Shown here one piece after another: positions 8,204 to 16,172 of a DNA stretch of 17,633 bases. The DNA is taken from positions 1 through 17,633 of the forward strand of contig JAQWCB010000002.1 in assembly GCA_028707375.1 (NCBI GenBank), given 5' to 3'. Below the pieces are notes generated by a model, which saw only the letters and a list, made by a program, of their open reading frames with translations, made no database searches and had not been told where the DNA came from. The stretch comes from Bacilli bacterium (lineage in GTDB: Bacteria; Bacillota_I; Bacilli_A; RFN20; CAG-288). The first letter of the stretch is position 1; each line of letters begins with the position of its first letter. The position numbers were made by a program, and so were the translations under genes.

Positions 8204-11200
8204 ATGAAATTTAAAAAACATTTTTTATCAGTAGACGGTAATACTGCCGCCGCAATTGGTAGTTACATCTTTACTGAAGTAGCTGCTATTTTCCCGATTA
8301 CTCCTTCTTCCCCTATGGCCGAAGCTGCTGAAGCTTACTCGGCTCAAGGTAAAAAGAATGTATTTGGAAATACTGTCGATGTAGTTGAACTACAAGCTGA
8401 AGGTGGTGCGGCTGGTGCCGTTCACGGCGCTTTGCAAGGTGGGGCTTTAGCCACAACTTACACGGCTTCACAAGGCTTGCTATTAATGATACCAAACATA
8501 TATAAATGGGTGGGTGAAGAATTACCTGCCGTTATGCATGTTGCTGCTCGTTCCTTAGCATCGAGAGCACTATCTATCTTTGGTGATCACGAAGATGTTT
8601 ATGCCTGTCGTCAAACTGGTGTCACAATGATGTGCTCCAATTCAGTACAGGAAGTTGCTGATCTTGCGCCTGTCGCTCATTTAATTGCTATTGAAGCCTC
8701 AGCTCCAGTTATGCATTTCTTTGATGGTTTCAGAACATCTCACGAAATTCAAAATGTTGAATTTGTTGAGGATGCTGGATGGAAATCATTATTGAATACT
8801 GATGCTGTCAAAGCTTTCAAGAAAAAGGCAATGAATCCACACGGTCACCCCATTACAAGAGGTGGAGCGGAAAATGATGATATTTGCTTCCAAGGTCTTG
8901 AATCACAAAACCTTCATAATTTCCATATTATAGATGTTGCTGAAAAATATTTTGCTGCTGCCAGTGAATTGACAGGAAGAACATATGCTCCCTTTGTCTA
9001 TCATGGTGCTACTGATGCCACTAAAGTTATTATCGCTATGGGCTCAGTTTGCGAAACCATCGATGAAGTTGTTGATAAATTAAATAAGACTGGTGAAAAA
9101 GTTGGTGTAGTTAAAGTTCATTTATATAGACCTTTCTCCACTAAACTTTTGTCTAAGGCTATTCCAGCTTCAGTTAAGAAGATTGCTGTTCTTGATAGAA
9201 CAAAGGAACCAGGAGCTACTGGTGAACCTTTATATGTTGATGTTGTCGCTGCGATGTCACAAGAAAATCGTCACTTTGATCGCATTATCGGTGGTCGTTA
9301 TGGGTTGTCATCCAAGGATACTCAACCTAAACACGTCAAGTCGGTCTTTGATTTCCTTGATGCTGAAAAGAACTGGACTTCATTCACTGTTGGTATCAAT
9401 GATGATGTTACTCATTTATCAATTCCGGTTGATGAAGATTTCGTTGTTGAAAACGATGTGACAGCATGCTTGTTCTATGGCTTAGGCTCGGATGGTACCG
9501 TTTCTGCTAATAAATCTTCATGTAAGATTATCGGTGATGCAACTCATCAGTACGCTCAAGCATACTTTGCCTACGATTCAAGAAAATCAGGTGGTATCAC
9601 TAGATCAAATATTCGCTTTGGTAAAAATCCTATTCACTCCACTTACTATGTAACGCACGCTGACTTTATATCGTGCTCACTCGATTCATATATTTTCCAA
9701 TTAGATATGGTGAAAAATTTGAAAGTAGGAGGTACTTTCTTACTTAATACTGATATGAGTCCTGAGAAGTTAGTTTCGGTCATGCCTAGCAAAATGAAAC
9801 ACGATTTAGCTGTCAAGAAAGCTAAGTTCTATATCATTGATGCAAATAAGCTTGCGGCAAAGTTGGGTATGGGACGTCATACTAACACTATTCTCCAGGC
9901 TTCCTTCTTTAAATTATCTCCATCAATTATGGACTATGAAGAAGCGCAGAAATGGATGAAGAAATTCGCGAAGAAATCTTACGCCAGCAAGGGTGAAGAT
10001 ATGGTTGAGATGAACTACAAAGCCATTGATGCCGGTGCTGAGGAATTGGTCGAAGTCAAAGTTGATCCAGAATGGGCTAAACTTTCTGCCAAGCGTGAAA
10101 GAAAAGTTACAGGTGATCCTTACTTTGATGAATATATGAGCGTTATCGGTCAGTTGGATGGATATGATCTTCCAGTTTCTACCTTTAGAAAATGGGAACT
10201 TGAGGATGGTTCATTCCAAAATAATATGGCCTTTAAAGAAAAACGTTCTATTGCTGATAGAGTACCTTTATGGCACAAAGAATACTGCATTCAATGTGCA
10301 AAATGTTCGATGAGTTGCCCGCACGCAACTATTCGTTCATTCTTATTGACCGATGAGGAAATCAAGGGCTTACCTGAAAGCGAAAGAGGCGATGTTCTCG
10401 ATGCAATGGGTGGAGCCAATGTTAAGGGATTGAAATTTAGAATTCAAGTTTCACCTCGAAATTGTGTTGGTTGTGGCGTATGTATGGTCTCCTGCCCTGG
10501 TAAGAGAGTCAAACAACCCGATGGAACCTTCAAACAAATCAAGGCGCTTGAAATGGTTGAGGCTAAATCGCAATTTGATAGAGAACCAGCTGCTGATTAT
10601 CTATATAAAGAGATTGAACCTAAGACCGGCCTTTTCTCTACTGATACTATCAAGGGTGCTTCTTTATTGAGACCTTATCAAGAAGTTTGTGGCGCGTGCG
10701 CTGGTTGTGGAGAATCTCCTTACTATCGCTTAGTTTCACAATTATTTGGTCGCGATATGCTTATTGCTAACGCTACTGGATGTTCATCAATTTACAATGG
10801 TTCAACTCCTCTTTCACCTTTTGTCAAAGACAAAGATGGAAATGGTATTGCTTGGGCTAACTCCTTATTTGAAGATAACGCTGAATACGGATATGGTATG
10901 AGAGTAGCAAGCGATCATAAGCTTGGTCAGATTATTGCCGTTATCAACGCTAATAAGGATGAATGCGAAGATGAACTCAAAGCGGTTTTAGATGATTATG
11001 TAAAGAACATTAAGAATAGAGATTACATTAGACCTTTATTACCTAAATTATTGAAATTGGTCAAGGATAGCAAGAGCGAAGGAATCAAGGAATTACTTGA
11101 TTTGAAAGCTGACTTACTCGATAAATCCGTTTGGATCATCGGTGGTGATGGTTGGGCCTACGATATTGGTTATGGCGGGCTAGATCATGTTATCGCTAGT

Positions 11201-11776
11201 GAAAGAGATGTTAATATTTTAGTTCTTGATACGGAAGTATATTCCAATACTGGTGGTCAAGCTTCAAAGTCTACTCAGACTGGAGCTATTGCTCAGTTTG
11301 CTTCCTCAGGTAAGAAAGAAGCGAAAAAGAATCTCGCTTTAATCGCAATGGCTTATGAAAATGTATATGTTGCACAAATCGCTTTAGGAGGAAATCCTAG
11401 TCAGGCGATTAAGGCAATGAAAGAGGCAGAGTCATATGATGGTCCTTCTATCATTCTCGCTTACTCTCCTTGCTTGCTTCATCACATCAAAGGTGGCTTA
11501 GGCAACTCTCAAGTCATCGAAAAAGAGGCTGTTGAATGTGGATATTATCCTTTGTTTAGATATGATCCACGCAAACTTGCTAAGGGTGAAGAACCGCTTA
11601 CCATCGATAGTAAAGAGCCTAACTGGGATCTGTTCAAAGATTTCTTGCTCAAACAGACAAGATACTCACAACTTCCTAAAGTTAATCCGGAACACGCTGA
11701 GGAATTATTCAAAAAGTGCGAAGTATTTGCACAGAGAAGATTGGCAGCTGTTAAGAGATTGGGAAAACTCGACTAA
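8204..11776 (+). CDS. nifJ: Pyruvate:ferredoxin (flavodoxin) oxidoreductase
   Basis: PFOR converts pyruvate and CoA to acetyl-CoA and CO2 while reducing ferredoxin or flavodoxin, the central step of anaerobic fermentation. From ATG 8204 it is a single-chain 1190-aa enzyme, normal length. TPP/pyruvate-binding domain I opens the protein (FPITPSSPMAE, 30-40), followed by transketolase-like and CoA regions. Two 4Fe-4S ferredoxin motifs follow: Cys695/698/701/705 and Cys754/757/760/764. The C-terminal TPP domain holds the proximal-cluster cysteines 832, 835, 860 and 1090, spaced as in the Desulfovibrio africanus enzyme from memory, plus GGDGWAYDIGYGG and NTGGQASKSTQTG. The upstream ATG 8189 is rejected because TTGGAGGG sits just before ATG 8204, and ATG 8189 has no binding site. 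An intrinsic terminator follows 30 bp after the stop. Presence of this oxygen-sensitive enzyme argues for an anaerobe. Confidence 0.97.
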   Translation: MKFKKHFLSVDGNTAAAIGSYIFTEVAAIFPITPSSPMAEAAEAYSAQGKKNVFGNTVDVVELQAEGGAAGAVHGALQGGALATTYTASQGLLLMIPNIYKWVGEELPAVMHVAARSLASRALSIFGDHEDVYACRQTGVTMMCSNSVQEVADLAPVAHLIAIEASAPVMHFFDGFRTSHEIQNVEFVEDAGWKSLLNTDAVKAFKKKAMNPHGHPITRGGAENDDICFQGLESQNLHNFHIIDVAEKYFAAASELTGRTYAPFVYHGATDATKVIIAMGSVCETIDEVVDKLNKTGEKVGVVKVHLYRPFSTKLLSKAIPASVKKIAVLDRTKEPGATGEPLYVDVVAAMSQENRHFDRIIGGRYGLSSKDTQPKHVKSVFDFLDAEKNWTSFTVGINDDVTHLSIPVDEDFVVENDVTACLFYGLGSDGTVSANKSSCKIIGDATHQYAQAYFAYDSRKSGGITRSNIRFGKNPIHSTYYVTHADFISCSLDSYIFQLDMVKNLKVGGTFLLNTDMSPEKLVSVMPSKMKHDLAVKKAKFYIIDANKLAAKLGMGRHTNTILQASFFKLSPSIMDYEEAQKWMKKFAKKSYASKGEDMVEMNYKAIDAGAEELVEVKVDPEWAKLSAKRERKVTGDPYFDEYMSVIGQLDGYDLPVSTFRKWELEDGSFQNNMAFKEKRSIADRVPLWHKEYCIQCAKCSMSCPHATIRSFLLTDEEIKGLPESERGDVLDAMGGANVKGLKFRIQVSPRNCVGCGVCMVSCPGKRVKQPDGTFKQIKALEMVEAKSQFDREPAADYLYKEIEPKTGLFSTDTIKGASLLRPYQEVCGACAGCGESPYYRLVSQLFGRDMLIANATGCSSIYNGSTPLSPFVKDKDGNGIAWANSLFEDNAEYGYGMRVASDHKLGQIIAVINANKDECEDELKAVLDDYVKNIKNRDYIRPLLPKLLKLVKDSKSEGIKELLDLKADLLDKSVWIIGGDGWAYDIGYGGLDHVIASERDVNILVLDTEVYSNTGGQASKSTQTGAIAQFASSGKKEAKKNLALIAMAYENVYVAQIALGGNPSQAIKAMKEAESYDGPSIILAYSPCLLHHIKGGLGNSQVIEKEAVECGYYPLFRYDPRKLAKGEEPLTIDSKEPNWDLFKDFLLKQTRYSQLPKVNPEHAEELFKKCEVFAQRRLAAVKRLGKLD

Positions 11777-11805
11777 GTTAGTTACTAGTTATAGATGAAT
11801 TAAAT

Positions 11806-11847
11806 AAAGACTGATTCTTATTAATTTAAAGAATCAGTCTTTTTTTA
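11806..11847 (+). terminator. Intrinsic terminator of nifJ
   Basis: A perfect 14-bp stem (AAAGACTGATTCTT at 11806-11819 with its complement at 11829-11842) has a 9-nt loop and runs into a T-tract at 11840-11846. Reading on the minus strand gives a less clean T-run, so it is mainly a plus-strand terminator for nifJ. Confidence 0.92.
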
Positions 11848-11850
11848 TAT

Positions 11851-11888
11851 AAAAAAATCTCAAGACTGAACTTATTCATTCTTGAGAT
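11851..11888 (-). terminator. Intrinsic terminator of the DUF2238-like gene
   Basis: On the minus strand, ATCTCAAGA (11888-11880) pairs over 9 bp with TCTTGAGAT (11865-11857) around a 14-nt loop and is followed by seven Ts (11857-11851). It lies 35 bp past the stop of the minus-strand membrane-protein gene and sits directly beside the nifJ terminator, making a convergent terminator pair. Confidence 0.85.
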
Positions 11889-11922
11889 AGTTTTTATAAA
11901 TGTGATGAGCAAAGAATCAATA

Positions 11923-12822
11923 TTATATATTATTCTCTTTGTCCTCGTCAGACTTGGTTTCCTTCTTGGTTTTCTTTGTCTTTGAAGCTTTTTTAATCAT
12001 TCGTTGCTTTTCTTTATTTTCCTTTTCGATTTCGGCGATAGCTTCCGGAGTGAGCTTGCGAATCTGCGTAGTTAAAGTGAGCTTTTGCGGGGCCTCATTC
12101 TGGGGATGAATCAAGAATTTAGTGGAAAGAACAGCATTCTTTTTCATTGCGATATATCCGACTAAAGAGGTAACAAATGAACCGACAAAGTCGACGATTA
12201 AATCTTTCATCGTATCGACTAGAGCAGCGTGGCCCACCAATAAATCACCGGCGTCAGTCATATATTTTTGAGCGTTGACGTGGAATAAAGAATCGCAAAT
12301 GAATTCATAAATTTCCCAAGCAGCTCCAATGGAGAAAGCAAAGAGGAAAGCAAAGAGAGCGATAAAGAACGGACTCAAATCCACAATTTCACTCTTGTTA
12401 AGTAAATAGATGACAGAGAAACCAACAATAGCGAGCATGATTGCGCTTGCGCTGTGCAAGTAATCGTCCCAGTGAGGTACTAGATAATAGAAACTTCTAA
12501 CTTCGCCCAAATAGACAGAGCAATAGAAGAAGATTAAAAACATAATTTCGAGAGTATAGGGAATGTATAAATGAAAATTGTGACGGAGAACCAGAGGAAT
12601 ACACATCGCAATGGATACACCGACAATCATAATTATCGAAAGCAAACAATCGGCTTTGGTCCGAATTGAAGAATCGGTCTCATTTGTTCCCGGAGCGTGG
12701 AAATATTCTATAACTTCGTATATTAGTGACACGAATAAAGAGAGGACAATAAAAATGTATAAAAAGAATTTTATTTTTTCTTTTTTATTCATGCTTTTAT
12801 AATATTCTATGTACTTTCTCAT
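11923..12822 (-). CDS. Six-TM membrane protein, DUF2238/YjdF-like
   Basis: This is an integral membrane protein of unknown function, 299 aa from ATG 12822. Predicted membrane segments lie at about 18-37, 59-79, 86-106, 124-142, 150-170 and 207-226. Conserved-looking acidic and histidine residues sit at or near membrane borders: H117, D119, D120 and H123 in HWDDYLHSASA, E170 and E173 in GAAWEIYEF, and D203, D207 and D211 in DTMKDLIVD. This pattern (histidine/aspartate, then WE..E, then DT..D) resembles the YjdF/DUF2238 family, from memory. The last 60 residues are a soluble, very lysine-rich tail that would be cytoplasmic. The start is chosen because GGTGGAG (12836-12830) lies 7 bp upstream; an earlier ATG at 12858 has no such site. 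It is not obviously linked to its neighbours and has its own terminators on both sides. Family assignment is moderate. Confidence 0.75.
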   Translation of the reverse strand: MRKYIEYYKSMNKKEKIKFFLYIFIVLSLFVSLIYEVIEYFHAPGTNETDSSIRTKADCLLSIIMIVGVSIAMCIPLVLRHNFHLYIPYTLEIMFLIFFYCSVYLGEVRSFYYLVPHWDDYLHSASAIMLAIVGFSVIYLLNKSEIVDLSPFFIALFAFLFAFSIGAAWEIYEFICDSLFHVNAQKYMTDAGDLLVGHAALVDTMKDLIVDFVGSFVTSLVGYIAMKKNAVLSTKFLIHPQNEAPQKLTLTTQIRKLTPEAIAEIEKENKEKQRMIKKASKTKKTKKETKSDEDKENNI

Positions 12823-12829
12823 ATTTTTT

Positions 12830-12877
12830 CTCCACCATATACTCTTTAAGTATATCAAATATAGAAAAATATGAATA
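12830..12877 (-). promoter_or_regulatory. Possible promoter and RBS of the DUF2238-like gene
   Basis: On the minus strand TATACT (12854-12849) could be a -10, with TATTCA (12877-12872; three of six matches) 17 bp upstream as a poor -35. Transcription would start near 12842, just before GGTGGAG at 12836-12830. In such AT-rich sequence this could be chance. Confidence 0.4.
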
Positions 12878-12894
12878 TATTATTTTTAAACGAC

Positions 12895-12942
12895 AAAAAA
12901 GAACAGCAAGCCAAAGAAAATATTTCAATGGTCTCACTGTTC
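12895..12942 (-). terminator. Intrinsic terminator of the desulfoferrodoxin gene
   Basis: On the minus strand, GAACAG (12942-12937) pairs with CTGTTC (12906-12901). The stem continues through TGAG/CTTG, with two G-U pairs, and CCA/TGG after a one-base bulge, and six Ts follow (12900-12895). The wobble pairs only form in the minus-strand RNA, which sets its direction. It lies about 49 bp past the desulfoferrodoxin stop. Confidence 0.75.
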
Positions 12943-12990
12943 CTCTATTTTATAATTTTTTAAGTGGTAAGAAGTATTATTTAATCAATA

Positions 12991-13374
12991 CTATAATTCA
13001 TTTGACCACAAGCCGTGGATGTTACAGAACTCAAAAGCTCCACGAACCTTGTCACCTTCAGCTAAAGCAAAAGTTGCAATCGGGTCATCTCCAGGTTTGA
13101 AGAAGTGATATTGGCCACCTTTTTCGGTTTCCAAGTATATCCACATGATATAATGGGCTTCTGTCATCGGATGTAAAGTTGATCCAACAGTTACTTTTAC
13201 TTCATTTCCCTTTACTTCAATTATAGGTACGTGCTTTTCAACGGATGAATCAGCGGTCTTTGCGACTAATTTTTCCATTTCCTCCCCACAGCAAACAATA
13301 GGGGCTCCACTATCTCTTATCGACTGAACGAGATTGCCACATTTGTGACAAAGAAAGAATTTTGTTTTTAACAT
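12991..13374 (-). CDS. Desulfoferrodoxin (2Fe superoxide reductase)
   Basis: Superoxide reductase reduces superoxide to hydrogen peroxide without making oxygen, the usual anaerobe solution; electrons come from rubredoxin-like donors. At 127 aa it has both iron sites. The N-terminal desulforedoxin centre I uses Cys9, Cys12, Cys28 and Cys29. The C-terminal neelaredoxin-type catalytic centre II has its expected ligands at His48 (EKHVP 46-50), His68 and His74 (TLHPMTEAH), Cys117 and His120 (FCNIHG). Glu46 and Lys47, beside the active iron in this family, are kept. The start is fixed by AAGGAGG (13388-13382), 7 bp upstream. It is divergent from gpmA, with a TATAAT and a symmetrical dyad upstream that may control it. 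It would be cytoplasmic. Often named dfx or sorA; I leave the symbol blank because naming varies. Confidence 0.95.
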   Translation of the reverse strand: MLKTKFFLCHKCGNLVQSIRDSGAPIVCCGEEMEKLVAKTADSSVEKHVPIIEVKGNEVKVTVGSTLHPMTEAHYIMWIYLETEKGGQYHFFKPGDDPIATFALAEGDKVRGAFEFCNIHGLWSNEL

Positions 13375-13401
13375 TTTTTGTCCTCCTTAAAATGTTTTAG
13401 T

Positions 13402-13407
13402 ATTATA
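13402..13407 (-). promoter_or_regulatory. -10 box of the desulfoferrodoxin promoter
   Basis: A perfect TATAAT is read on the minus strand, predicting a start near 13395 and a leader of about 21 nt containing the AAGGAGG. There is no recognisable -35 (ATCAAA at 13430-13425), and the -35 region lies inside the 25-bp dyad. The promoter may therefore depend on an activator or be blocked by a repressor there. Confidence 0.6.
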
Positions 13408-13411
13408 TAAA

Positions 13412-13436
13412 TATGTAATCTCTTTTTGATTACATA
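13412..13436. promoter_or_regulatory. 25-bp dyad, candidate operator between divergent promoters
   Basis: TATGTAATC (13412-13420) and GATTACATA (13428-13436) are perfect 9-bp inverted arms around a 7-nt centre (TCTTTTT). Outward-facing TATAAT boxes start 4 bp to the left (minus strand, 13407-13402) and 2 bp to the right (plus strand, 13439-13444). The dyad therefore occupies the -35 zone of both putative promoters. This looks like the site of a dimeric regulator. It does not match the PerR, Fur or Rex consensus sites I know. No T-run follows in either direction that would suit a terminator. Confidence 0.55.
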
Positions 13437-13438
13437 AC

Positions 13439-13444
13439 TATAAT
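13439..13444 (+). promoter_or_regulatory. -10 box of the probable gpmA promoter
   Basis: A perfect TATAAT on the plus strand would start transcription near 13451 and give a leader of about 97 nt before gpmA. No consensus -35 lies upstream, where the dyad sits. No better promoter was found closer to gpmA. The leader between 13451 and 13535 is AT-rich with short repeats (two copies each of ATTTGCA and ACATGG) but no clear riboswitch fold. Confidence 0.5.
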
Positions 13445-13547
13445 ATGATTAATACATGGCGATAAGTCAATTAATTTGCAACAATTATTTATCACTTTAT
13501 TTGCACATGGCTAAACTAAATCATAGACTACTAGTAGGAGAAGTAAA

Positions 13548-14255
13548 ATGAAACTTGTATTAATTAGACACGGACAATCAGAGTGGAATCACAAGAACCT
13601 ATTTACCGGATGGACCGATGTGGATTTATGTTCTCAAGGCGAGAAAGAAGCGCATTTTGCTGGCAAGCTTTTGAAGCAGAATAAATATGACTTTGACTTT
13701 TGCTATACTTCCTATTTAAAAAGATCAATAAAAACGATGGATATAATTCTTGATGAACTAGATCGATGCTGGTTACCTGTAGAAAAATGTTGGCAATTGA
13801 ACGAGCGACATTACGGAGCTTTGCAAGGTCAAAATAAGGCCGAAGTTGCTAAAAAAGTAGGGGATGAGCAAGTATTTATTTGGCGTCGAAGTTTTGACGT
13901 TCGTCCGCCATTGCTTGAAGTAAATGACCCGCGAAATCCCGCTAATCAATTGATGTATCGAAATGTTGATAAAGATTTATTGCCCTTAGGTGAGTCATTG
14001 AAAATGACGATCGATCGTGTTGTTCCTTTTTTTGAAAAAGAGATAAAGCCTAAGATTATGGACCATAAGCGAGTCCTGATTTCTGCTCACGGAAATTCGC
14101 TTCGGGCCTTGGTTAAGTATCTTGAAAATATCAGCGATGCGGATATTGCTAATTTAAATATCCCTACCGGTAATCCTTATGTGATTGAATTCGACAAGGA
14201 TTTTAAAGTGACGAGCAGCTATTATCTCATAGCCCAAAAAGACACTACTAGATAG
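13548..14255 (+). CDS. gpmA: 2,3-bisphosphoglycerate-dependent phosphoglycerate mutase
   Basis: This cytoplasmic enzyme interconverts 3-phosphoglycerate and 2-phosphoglycerate in glycolysis and gluconeogenesis, using a phosphohistidine. The 235-aa protein begins with the RHGQSEWN motif (7-14; phosphorylated His8). It has FTGWTDVDLCSQGEKEA (19-35), TSYLKRSIKT (54-63), LNERHYGALQG (84-94, catalytic Glu86), DVRPP (115-119), and the second catalytic histidine in SAHGNSLRALVKYLE. These, with the length, identify the cofactor-dependent form rather than a cobC-type phosphatase. The AGGAG at 13536-13540, 7 bp before ATG, sets the start. It is a single-gene unit: divergent from desulfoferrodoxin and closed by a terminator that overlaps its own stop codon. 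Confidence 0.96.
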   Translation: MKLVLIRHGQSEWNHKNLFTGWTDVDLCSQGEKEAHFAGKLLKQNKYDFDFCYTSYLKRSIKTMDIILDELDRCWLPVEKCWQLNERHYGALQGQNKAEVAKKVGDEQVFIWRRSFDVRPPLLEVNDPRNPANQLMYRNVDKDLLPLGESLKMTIDRVVPFFEKEIKPKIMDHKRVLISAHGNSLRALVKYLENISDADIANLNIPTGNPYVIEFDKDFKVTSSYYLIAQKDTTR

Positions 14256-14264
14256 TGCCTTTTT
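14236..14264. terminator. Bidirectional terminator between gpmA and the ABC exporter operon
   Basis: Twelve-base arms (14236-14247 and 14253-14264) pair around a 5-nt loop with one non-Watson-Crick position. That position is an A/C mismatch in plus-strand RNA but a G-U wobble in minus-strand RNA. The 5' A-run and 3' T-run give a U-tract in both directions (CTTTTTG on plus, CTTTTTGG on minus). The gpmA stop TAG (14253-14255) lies inside the stem; the ABC gene stop is about 54 bp away on the other side. Confidence 0.8.
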
Positions 14265-14318
14265 GTTTGATATCAAATATTGATTTTTAATTTTATCAAT
14301 TAGATGACAAATAATTTT

Positions 14319-16172
14319 TTACGCTGTGACTAAATCCTCGAACTGGGAATTATATAGATTGGCATAGAAACCGTTTTTGGCGAGCAGTTCCTTATGATTT
14401 CCTTTTTCAACAATGTTTCCGTGATTCATAACCAGAATCAGATCGGCGTTTTTGATTGTCGACAAGCGGTGAGCGATGACAAAACTGGTTCGACCCTTGG
14501 TTAATTTATCCATGGCTTCTTGAATTAGAATTTCTGTTCGCGTATCTACGCTTGAAGTAGCTTCATCAAGAATGAGCAAAGGAGAATTTTGCACCATAGC
14601 CCGGGCGATAGTAATCAATTGTTTTTGCCCAGAGGACAAAGATGTTTTTTCATCCAAGATAGTGTCGTAGTTCTTGGGCAAGGTCATGATAAAGTGATGT
14701 AAACCAACTGCTTTAGTTGCTCGAATCATCTCTTCGTCAGTCACATCTTTTTTGGAATACAAAATATTTTCACGTATTGTTCCATTAAAGAGCCAAGTAT
14801 CCTGAAGAACCATGCCAAACTGCTCGTGAATTAGGGCTCGGGTAACCTTTTTAGTATCTACCCCGTCAATCAATATTTTTCCTTTATTGATTTCGTAGAA
14901 GCGCATCAACAAGTTGACCATTGTTGTCTTGCCGGCTCCAGTGGGACCGACGATAGCAATCTTTTGACCGGGTTTTACCTGGGCAGAGAAATTGTGAATA
15001 ATGGTCTTGTTTTCACTGTAGCCAAATTCGACATTTTCAAAGGAGATTTCTCCTTTGATGGGTTTAGATATTTTAGCGATTTTTCCATCTTCTTTTTCCA
15101 TCTCTTTTTGATCAAGTACTTCAAAGACTCTTTCATTAGCCGCCATTGCCGATTGAAGAGAAGTCATGGCTTGTGCCAAAGAGGCTAAAGGATTGGTAAA
15201 GAGACGAACATAGATCATGAATGCTACAACGACTTCAAATCCAACATTAGGATCATTAGCTACTATAATAGATCCAACTACGCAGACGGCAACATAACCA
15301 AAATTACCAATGAACTGCATAATAGGCATCATGAGTCCGGAAAAGAATTGAGATTTCCAGGCGCTATCATATAAGTGCCTGTTGGTTCTTTCAAATTTCT
15401 TTGTTTCAATTTCCAAAGCGTTATAGGATTTGACCGCATCGTGTCCAGTATATATTTCTTCAATTTGGCCATTTATTGTTCCTAGATGTCTTTGCTGACG
15501 TCTAAACTGTTTTTGAGATTTTGAAATGATAAGAATCATTAAAGCAAAACCAAGCAATGAAGAACCAATAGCTGTTAATGCCATAATCCAGTTAGTATAA
15601 AACATCATAATAACACTACCAATCAAAAGGGTTATGCCACTGATGAGTTGACCGATGGAGCCGTTGAGCGATTGTGCTAAAGTATCGATATCATTAGTAA
15701 AGCGCGATAATATGTCACCAACTCCTTCTTCATCCAAATATTTTAAAGGAACGACATTTAACTTTGCTGTTAAATCTCTCCGCAAATTGCGACTGGTTTT
15801 CCGAGTGTAAGAAGCGAGCAGATAATTTTGCATTGAAGATGTTACAAAACTAAGTGCATAAATGACAACTAAAGTTATTCCGATAGTTGTGACTTTATCC
15901 AAATTGAGTGTTGCGGTTGGTAACAGGCTGTTACCAATTTCCTTGGTCAAATCAGAAATGTAATTCGGTCCGCTGACCTGTAAGATTGAACTTAAAATAG
16001 ATAGAACTAGAGCTATGATGAGTATAGGATAAAAAGGACGAGAATATTTTATTAACTTTTTCAAAGAATTGCCAAAATCATCGGGTCTTTGAACAGCGTT
16101 GGTATTCCCACCTGGACCTCCATGTCTTCTTTGATGACGAATGGATTTTTTTGATGAATTAGTTGAGCTCAT
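14319..16172 (-). CDS. ABC exporter half-transporter, subunit with consensus Walker B and H-loop (LmrD/YheH-like)
   Basis: This is one half of a heterodimeric type IV ABC exporter, 617 aa from ATG 16172. A basic Gly/Pro-rich N-tail (1-38) precedes a six-helix transmembrane domain (about 45-335), with the RFTND-type coupling segment near 157-161. The nucleotide-binding domain has Walker A GPTGAGKT at 409-416, Q-loop Gln457, signature LSSGQ at 512-516 (degenerate from LSGGQ), Walker B LLILDEA with catalytic Glu537, and H-loop His568. The start at 16172 is preferred over an earlier ATG at 16208 because GAGGAGG (about 16190-16182) precedes it. It overlaps the upstream partner gene by 14 bp, indicating translational coupling. 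Homologues export drugs, lipids or peptides, but the substrate cannot be read from the sequence. Confidence 0.92.
   Translation of the reverse strand: MSSTNSSKKSIRHQRRHGGPGGNTNAVQRPDDFGNSLKKLIKYSRPFYPILIIALVLSILSSILQVSGPNYISDLTKEIGNSLLPTATLNLDKVTTIGITLVVIYALSFVTSSMQNYLLASYTRKTSRNLRRDLTAKLNVVPLKYLDEEGVGDILSRFTNDIDTLAQSLNGSIGQLISGITLLIGSVIMMFYTNWIMALTAIGSSLLGFALMILIISKSQKQFRRQQRHLGTINGQIEEIYTGHDAVKSYNALEIETKKFERTNRHLYDSAWKSQFFSGLMMPIMQFIGNFGYVAVCVVGSIIVANDPNVGFEVVVAFMIYVRLFTNPLASLAQAMTSLQSAMAANERVFEVLDQKEMEKEDGKIAKISKPIKGEISFENVEFGYSENKTIIHNFSAQVKPGQKIAIVGPTGAGKTTMVNLLMRFYEINKGKILIDGVDTKKVTRALIHEQFGMVLQDTWLFNGTIRENILYSKKDVTDEEMIRATKAVGLHHFIMTLPKNYDTILDEKTSLSSGQKQLITIARAMVQNSPLLILDEATSSVDTRTEILIQEAMDKLTKGRTSFVIAHRLSTIKNADLILVMNHGNIVEKGNHKELLAKNGFYANLYNSQFEDLVTA

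Noticed and set aside
14266..14277. Palindrome TTTGATATCAAA between gpmA and the ABC genes
   Set aside because: It is a 12-bp perfect palindrome, but lies between two gene ends with no promoter nearby. Such AT-rich palindromes are expected by chance.
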